This document shows positions 58,001-64,000 of a stretch of DNA of 64,000 bases, piece by piece. The notes below the pieces were generated by a model. It made no database searches. It saw only the letters and a list, made by a program, of their open reading frames with translations, and was not told the origin of the DNA. Positions within the stretch are counted from its first letter, which is position 1; each line of letters opens with the position of its first letter. The position numbers were made by a program, and so were the translations under genes. Origin of the DNA: Sequoia sempervirens (lineage: Eukaryota; Streptophyta; Pinopsida; Cupressales; Cupressaceae); assembly GCA_007258455.2 (NCBI GenBank), contig VDFB02344152.1:124001-188000 (forward strand), in the 5' to 3' direction.

Positions 58001-59208
58001 GAGCTAAAACTTGTAAAAGAAAGGGTTGAGGTCCTGCTGGGAAAGGAAAAAGTGAGTGAAGTAGAAATTGTGTGCTTATTGGAGAAAGCACATGCAACAA
58101 AGGCAAAGCAGAACAAACTTTGAGAGGAACTTGCAAAGTTCCAACCCATTGACACCAACCTGGTTGATGCGCTATGGTGGAGGAACCAAGAATATCAGAA
58201 CTAGTTGGCTCTGGCAGAGTAGGGGATGCAACAAAAGAGCAAGGAATTTGATTGACAGCGTGCTCAATTCGAGCAAAAAATGTAACAAAGGGATGTAGAT
58301 TTTGAGAACCAAAGGGCCTAATTGGAGAATCAACTCTAGGAGGAAAAGTCTTCCCTAGAAACAAAATCAACAAACAAAAGTCGAGCCGAAGAAAAATGGC
58401 TTGCCAAATGGAGGACTTTGTTGGAACAAATTGCATCCATGAACAAAAGGATCGTGAAACTTACATAGGATGTCGAATTAAGGGATGTGGAGATTTCCCT
58501 TTTGAATAATGCTTCCCAACCCCCTGCTACATAGTTGAACCTCCTTCTAGTGGCTCGACATTTATACATTTCATACTGGGATAAGGTCAAGGCCTTCTGC
58601 TTAACACTTCAGCCAATGCTCCAATTTATGGTGGAGGCAACAAATTTAGGTAGGGAAGTCTGTGGAGTGATTGAGTAGTTCCAAAAATCATTGCAGAGAA
58701 GGTTCTTGAGGTGGAAAGGCTACTGGAGAGGCTATACATGATTTCAGATGAGTTCTTAGCAAACACAAGGATCGGGGATTGAAAGGCTGCTACTAGAACA
58801 ATAAACAAGTTCATCCACTGCCACACAACTATACTTCATGCTAGCAAGTGTGTTTCTAGGCTGGATCAAACCATGAATAGCATGTGGGCTAGGTTCTCTC
58901 AACTAACCCAGATGGGTTTAACCTTCCCATTTCTTTCTAATGACTTGGTGGTGACTATGGATCAGATTGTGGCAAAGATAGAAGAAAAACACCAGGACAC
59001 ATTTTCTTTCCAAATATTTAGCCAACCCCCTACTATAGCAGATATTGAAGGTGTCACTCATCAAATTGCATGGTTTCTCTTCCAGCTTGATTTTGGGTCT
59101 GGTATATTTGCAACACTTCCTTACAAGGAAATGATCGATCTGAGTGGAGCACAGGAGAATTTGCGTGACATATTGACACTATCAAAGGCTAATTGGTTGC
59201 CTTTGTAG
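55076..59208 (+). pseudogene. Element D long sense ORF before the 3' LTR (unknown protein, coiled coil)
   Basis: The first 230 codons are fully open (55076-55768): FYNTSYVSPNTLEKLEWVHT, ENKMAYKLWFSGLPQYMAPF, FNISEDAIWSMFCILVSHSK and FWKEPPEIPIMHNSF. Coding character continues to 59208 with frequent stops. It includes an acidic/basic stretch (SANEDVDLK near 56800; PNKRQQ near 57050), a long coiled coil (EEELKLVKERVEVLLGKE, then KSSLETKSTNKSRAEEKWLA, about 57990-58400) and a C-terminal TFPFLSNDLVVTMDQIVAKI (about 58920-58980). I see no enzyme motif, signal peptide or membrane anchor. It sits where some Ty3 elements carry an env-like or extra gene. Confidence 0.6.
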
Positions 59209-59328
59209 ACTACTCTCTCTAAACTCTAACTCCATCGCCCTATGGGTGGGACTTTAGTCTGCAAGCTAGAGAAATTTTTTGGTTCCTCATTCCACAGGAA
59301 AAATGCCCTTAGTAGTTGCCAAAAGCTA

Positions 59329-60610
59329 TGGATACATAAATTCCTCGAGCTCCCTATGGTTAGTTTTGTTTTTGCTAAGTACTAGCCCGCACCTCAATTG
59401 TTTGAACATCATTGGGCCCCTTTTTGATGGGTTTTATCCATTGTTGCCATGTGTCTGCTAGGAACTCCTCACAACATTTGATTCCTTCACTCTTCTATCG
59501 GCTACTGCCATGCTTCCACATATTGTAACTGTGGGCACATAAAGGATGATTCTCTTCACTTTTTAATTGGGCTCCGACCACATGCCATGTAGCTATCATC
59601 CACATACATTTTTGGTAGATCCCATAGTTGGCGTTGATAGTAAGGAATGCCTCCATGTGTCTTCATTGTGCCTTATTTCAATGCAAGGAGGATGAATCAA
59701 CGAGCGAGCTCCAACAAGCTACTACATGTCTCTTTCGCAGGGACTTCATAAAAGGAAAGGTGAGAGAAAAATGTGTGCCCTTTCAAGCTACCACATGTCT
59801 TAACTACCTTCATAGGTGAATGACACTTGTATGCACATGGTTTTTATAGGACCACTTCATCATTTGCAAGGGATGCATCTATCTGAGAATCAACTATGTT
59901 CATGACTCAAATCTTTTTTGTTGCAACAACCAAAGGGAATCATTGTTGCAAGCATCATTGCTCTCGATACAGGATCTTTTATATTACTAGCCTACCAGGC
60001 AGTGGGATTTATAGCTATATATATTGCTTCTTCCTTCTAAAAAAGAGTTTGAAATACATAAAAAAATTAGGGAAAAAGACACTAGACCTTTAGTATTGCT
60101 TTTAGATTATTGTATGAGACTCTCAGACTATGCCATTTTTCAGCCTTTTTATTTTTCTTAAGCTATTTGATAAAACATTATACTGTGCCATTGTTGTCCT
60201 AAATTGCTTATTTGTAGAACTTCTATGATTTTAATACAAGTTTGTTGGTTTAGATCATGTCTTTGACTCCTCTTTTCAGTGAATTTGTATGAGAATTATT
60301 TTATGTCATTGAATAAAATATTCAAGTTTTCACCTTTTATTTTTGTTATTCTAGGACATAGTAGATTACTAAATGGGCCCTTAAATCACATCCAAAAAAT
60401 AGATTTATCATGCCTTACATCTAAGTCTTGGTGCATCACCTTAATCAAATCTTTAATTTTTATATTTTCCTCCTTTTCCCATTCCAAAACCCTAATTACA
60501 GAAGAATTCAACTTCTTAAAAAACCTAGAGGTCACTCAATTTAGCACAATTGGTCCCCCCATGAACTAAGTTTCCCATAAAAGTTGTTACCTTACCAATT
60601 TTTGGCATCA
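59329..60610 (+). repeat. Element D 3' LTR
   Basis: Partner of 45440-46714: starts TGGATACATAAATTCCTCGA, ends TTTTTGGCATCA. Sequence outside the end (AAACATACACAC) differs from the inner side of the 5' LTR, fixing the boundary. Confidence 0.88.
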
Positions 60611-63600
60611 AAACATACACACTAGAGGCCTAAGCAATTTGAGAATAAATTGAGTCCATTTGATCCTTTATTTTTTTGTAGACACTAGACACTTCAAATA
60701 GAATTGAAACAATTGTTCAAATTCCTCCAAATACTTTTGAACATCCTTCAAGTTTCCTTGCAACTTGGTGTCTACAGTAGCACACTTATCTGAGGCATCA
60801 ACTAGCCTCTTATCATCCAACTTCTTTGTTGCTTCCCTTTCAATCTTCTCTTCTAGACCAATAGAGTACTCCTTAAAAGAATCTAGCAATAATTTCAACT
60901 GTTGCACAATTGGTAAAGAAGTATCAATGGATACTCCAATAAGGCCTTCTTGCAACACTTTGATAGCTTCATCAACCAACTCTATGCTCTTCTGGTGAGT
61001 TTGAAGTATCTCATTTATTACAGAGACATGAAATACATCCCCAAGCTACAAATTATGAAGATGATAGATCCTATCCATATCCACTTGACCTTGTTGCATA
61101 GGAATTTTTAATAGCTGTGTAGACACCATTGGTTGGAACTACAACTACATATCTAGAATATCTTTGAATGAATCTTCAAAGGGTCCTTAGGATTCACAAC
61201 CTATTTTTGTGCATTTTTTCTCTTTTGTATTACTCTTCTCCTTCTCTCCACTTCCACAACACTCTTTTGCAATCTTCTCAACTTCTAGAGGAGGCACAAT
61301 TTGTTCCTTTTGAGTTTCGATCTTCTCCAAGACTCCTTGATCATCTACAAGTTTCTATGCTTAGTAGTCATCTCCAGATCCGAAGGGGTGTTGTCTATTA
61401 ACATTTCTTCTTTCTCATGTTTCTCATCAACTAGCTCATTGCTTTCTAGGAGGGATGTATCTTGTTGCATTTGATCTTCATCACTCGAAGAAACTCCTAA
61501 TTATTTAAGAATATTTTCAACTATTTAGAATTTTTCTTTCCTTAGATTCTCTATATTATCCTTGTCTTTGCCCATAAGAATATTTACTCTTTGTTTTTTC
61601 TTGAATTTTTGGGCACACAATTGAGACAACTTAGCTCTTTCCACATGAGATAATGAGGAACCAATCTTCTCCAAGGAAAAAAAATCATCTTTGCATTTTA
61701 TGCAATTGTCTCTTATTGTTTTTATACTGAAGGAAATGAAATCAGGTAGTCGCCCCCTTATAAACTGTAGTGCGCTTGCTAAACTTTTTTCACTTGACCG
61801 ATGACACTGGCATGACATTCCCTTTAGTACCACAGGGATGGTGGGGAGAATATAACTCGTGACCTCTTTCCTGCAATAGGATGCTCTAGCCAATCAAGCT
61901 AGGCTCATTGCCCCTTGAAATTGCCTCTTATCTTCTTGCACTTAATACACATTTTAAATCACCTAACAATTGATCATCTATCTCACTTAGGCAAACATTA
62001 AATGTCACCATGTATTTGACAATGGCCTCTTCAATTGTTGCCTTGTCTGCATCATTGGAATTTTATTACATTTCAATTGTATCCTTTAGAAGTCCACACT
62101 TTTATATAGCACTGAATAGTGCATCAAACTTCATAAGACTACTCACAGACTAGAGGGATTTTCTCTTTTTTCTTTCCCTTTTCTATACCAGTCTCTTCCT
62201 AAGAGACTTCTGATTTCCTTTTCCAAACCAATTGATGTTATTCCTCTTCCTCTTCTTCTTCTTCTATATATCCAACTCTTTCTCTTTTTCTTTCTTTCTT
62301 CTCTTTGGATCCTTTTGTTGCTTGGGAAGGATAGATATCTCTATCTTATATTTATTTGTTAGTTTTGTTCTGAAAGGATTTATAACAATAGGTGTGGAGG
62401 ATGAGGTCTTGGCTGACCTTCTTGATCTTTATGTAGACTCCAAAGGAGGAAATGTACCTTTGGATTTCTCTATAGGGTCCATAAGGGTACCAAAATCCTT
62501 TTCCAACTCAACTTTAATCCTTTCAACCTTTCCCTCAATATCCTTATTTTTATTTTCTAGACTCTCTTTACTTAATTTATCTTCATAGGTACCAAACCTT
62601 TCAACTCTTGTATCTCTAGGTTTTCTCTGTAAGACCAATACATTCAAAATCATCTACCTCATAAGGTAGTTCCAAAACCCAAATAGTTTTGGGTTCAAAT
62701 GCTTCCATGTAGCAGTAATCTCTACTAACCATAAATTTTAATTAATTCTTATACTTATCTAAAAATTTAGTTGGAATCCTTTCTCTCTTGTAACTAAGCT
62801 TGAAAAGGTTTAAAGAATCCCCACAACATTGAATCACAAGACTCTTTACCAAAAAATCTCCTCAAATTATCTCTAATTTGCACAACTACAAGAATATTAT
62901 CTTGCCATACATTATTCTTCACTCTGAGCAACTTGTTGAGAAATTAAAACATTAAGAAAATGATAAGAGTACCATATCGAAAAGGGTATTTTGACTCAGT
63001 CTTTTGTATATTTTCTGCCAACTATAATCTTAGGAGCTCACAAAGATCAAAGTATTTTGCTTCTTTCACCATTTGATAAGCTATGTGTATTACAGTGGTA
63101 GTGACATAATTCTCTCTATTTATGAAAAGTATCTTGTAACCAATCATCATTATAACATATTTGATTTTCATATCATCAATTTTGTTCACTGTCAGGCCAC
63201 TCTTGTCAAACTTGGCTTCAGTAAGCTTCATCACCACTTCATTCTTTATAGCCTTCAATGTTGGAAGAGTTCCTATGGAACTCAAATTGGTAGTAACCCT
63301 AATTGTCTCTTTGGTTATCATATGTAACATGTCCAACTACATAAATTTATCATGAATTATCCTCATAACATACTTCACCCACTCATATTCAAAACAAAAA
63401 TTATGAAATTTTATCTATGCATCCAACTTTTTCTCTATTAGCAATTGTCTCACAATCATCTTTAGTTAGCACTTTTTTCCTAAACTATGTCAATTTCAAG
63501 TGATTATATTCATTCAACTTCAAATGAATGTAAATTCACACATCTTCTGTGTGCAACACATTTGAAGGAACCCTAGAGAATTCCCCTTCTTTATCCATTA

Positions 63601-64000
63601 CCATTAATTTATATGGATTCTTCTTAAGTTTAGTTCTCGACCTTTCAAGCACATCAATAACCTAAGGAGTAAACATTATTAACTTATTTGAGCTAGGTTT
63701 TGCAAGAAATTGTAAATACATTGTGGAAATTTCCAATAGGGTTTCATTTAACACTTCAAATCTCGTTTCCTCTTCTCTCCTCTTCATATGATCAAACAAA
63801 AACACCTTTTAAAATGTGAAAATGAAATATAAACACTTTATTTGTGACCTAAAAAGAACAATAAATGAAGCAATGAAAAGCTAGGTCAAATAATGTCAAG
63901 CCTTCATTGTATCATCATAGGGACTTGCAAAGATTTTACAAATCTTAGCACCAAGAGATTTCTCAACAGAAATTTCAGCAATGGATCAAGCAAACTTATA
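60611..64000 (-). pseudogene. Copia downstream ORF, N-terminal part (long coiled-coil protein), off the right edge
   Basis: The minus strand is coding-like along nearly the whole stretch. From right to left: FDHMKRREEETRFEVLNETL (about 63800-63735), RSRTKLKKNPYKLMVMDKEG (about 63650-63580), VVMKLTEAKFDKSGLTVNKI (about 63230-63170), SLENKNKDIEGKVERIKVEL (about 62570-62510), the SINE-interrupted KKQRVNILMGKDKDNIENLR (about 61600-61540), the acidic SSSDEDQMQQDTSLLESNEL (about 61485-61430), and VDEAIKVLQEGLIGVSIDTS (about 60980-60920). Heptad-like Leu/Ile/Lys/Glu runs predict coiled coil. Extra ORFs between pol and the 3' LTR are known from SIRE/Maximus-type copia elements. Pol itself is not in the window. 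Confidence 0.6.
61717..61918 (-). mobile_element. tRNA-derived SINE with A box, B box and target site duplication
   Basis: The minus strand starts GGGGCAATGAGCC, then a pol III A box TAGCTTGATTGG (about 61902-61891). A degenerate B box follows ~35 bases on (GGTCACGAGTTATATTCTC, about 61864-61846). The head reads like a tRNA (GGCTAGAGCATCCTATTGCA). The ~200 bp element ends in TATAAAAAC. Flanks AATTGTCTCTTAT (61704-61716) and AATTGCCTCTTAT (61919-61931) are a 13-bp target site duplication with one mismatch. It interrupts the copia ORF. The open frame 61525-61893 is partly SINE read-through. Confidence 0.82.

Larger units (their letters stand above)
45440..60610 (+). mobile_element. Element D: Tat-type Ty3/gypsy retrotransposon with two RNase H domains and extra ORFs
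   Basis: LTRs of ~1.28 kb (45440-46714 and 59329-60610) flank a 12.6 kb interior on the plus strand. Its order is gag, protease, RNase H (RVT_3-like), RT, RNase H, partial integrase, a minus-strand ORF with its own TATA box, and a long plus-strand ORF. This order, with the extra RNase H between protease and RT, matches a known group of plant Tat-related polyproteins. It is inserted in the copia ORF and is itself interrupted by a 1.0 kb TIR element. No clear target site duplication was found. Coding parts have stops, so it is defective. Confidence 0.87.

Noticed and set aside
61525..61893. 122-codon minus-strand frame
   Set aside because: A chance fusion of SINE sequence with the copia ORF; kept only as parts of those features.
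61840..61918. tRNA gene on the minus strand
   Set aside because: A and B boxes are present but the B box is degenerate, a longer body and a 13-bp TSD follow; a SINE explains all of it.
1..64000. CRISPR arrays, bacterial operons, riboswitches or phage modules
   Set aside because: Nothing of the kind is visible; the sequence is plant nuclear repeat DNA.

Overview
This is eukaryotic nuclear DNA from a plant with a large, repeat-dominated genome. It is AT-rich, and everything recognisable is a transposable element, a relic of one, or simple/tandem repeat. I find no intact host gene, rRNA or tRNA gene, and no CRISPR array. The element families are plant-specific: DUF4283/CX2CX4HX4C LINE ORF1 proteins, LINE RNase H of the RVT_3 type, a Tat-type Ty3/gypsy element with a second RNase H, a chromovirus, and a copia element with TGTTG/CAACA ends. 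The heavy decay, kilobase LTRs and long (TCTCTA)n-like tracts fit a gymnosperm, perhaps a conifer; that last step is inference.

Layout. 1-1.33 kb: minus-strand LINE ORF1, cut by element A. 1.34-9.49 kb: element A (+), an LTR retroelement with ~1.43 kb LTRs that encodes a gag-like protein, a second gag-like module and an acidic tract, but no visible pol. 9.5-14.5 kb: AT-rich DNA with a LINE 3' end, tandem duplications and a ~707 bp element with terminal inverted repeats (TIRs). 14.5-18.2 kb: decayed LINE-related pieces on both strands. 18.3-25.87 kb: a purine tract switching to a pyrimidine tract, split by a 5.9 kb TIR element (19768-25699). 26.4-35.4 kb: a LINE (-) with ORF1, endonuclease, RT and zf-RVT regions, carrying a nested, internally deleted chromovirus (27937-31484). 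35.4-42.8 kb: a second acidic ORF relic, a ~100 bp-period tandem array, and AT-rich DNA. 42.8 kb to the window end: a copia-type element (-). Its 3' LTR lies at 42777-44834 and its long coiled-coil ORF is split by element D, a Tat-type element (+, 45440-60610). Element D carries a 1.0 kb TIR element just after its RT YLDD box. A tRNA-derived SINE sits in the copia ORF at 61717-61918.

How the parts relate. The order of events can be read from nesting: copia, then element D, then the 1.0 kb TIR element; LINE, then chromovirus; simple repeat, then the 5.9 kb TIR element. All coding regions carry stops, frameshifts or deletions, so nothing here looks autonomous. The most unusual points are: the shared 15-19 nt motif linking the TIR family to the core promoter of element A's LTRs; the gag-plus-acidic, pol-less element A; element D's antisense ORF with its own TATA box plus a ~4 kb sense ORF before its 3' LTR; and a chromovirus that has lost the middle of RT, RNase H and integrase while keeping its cis ends.
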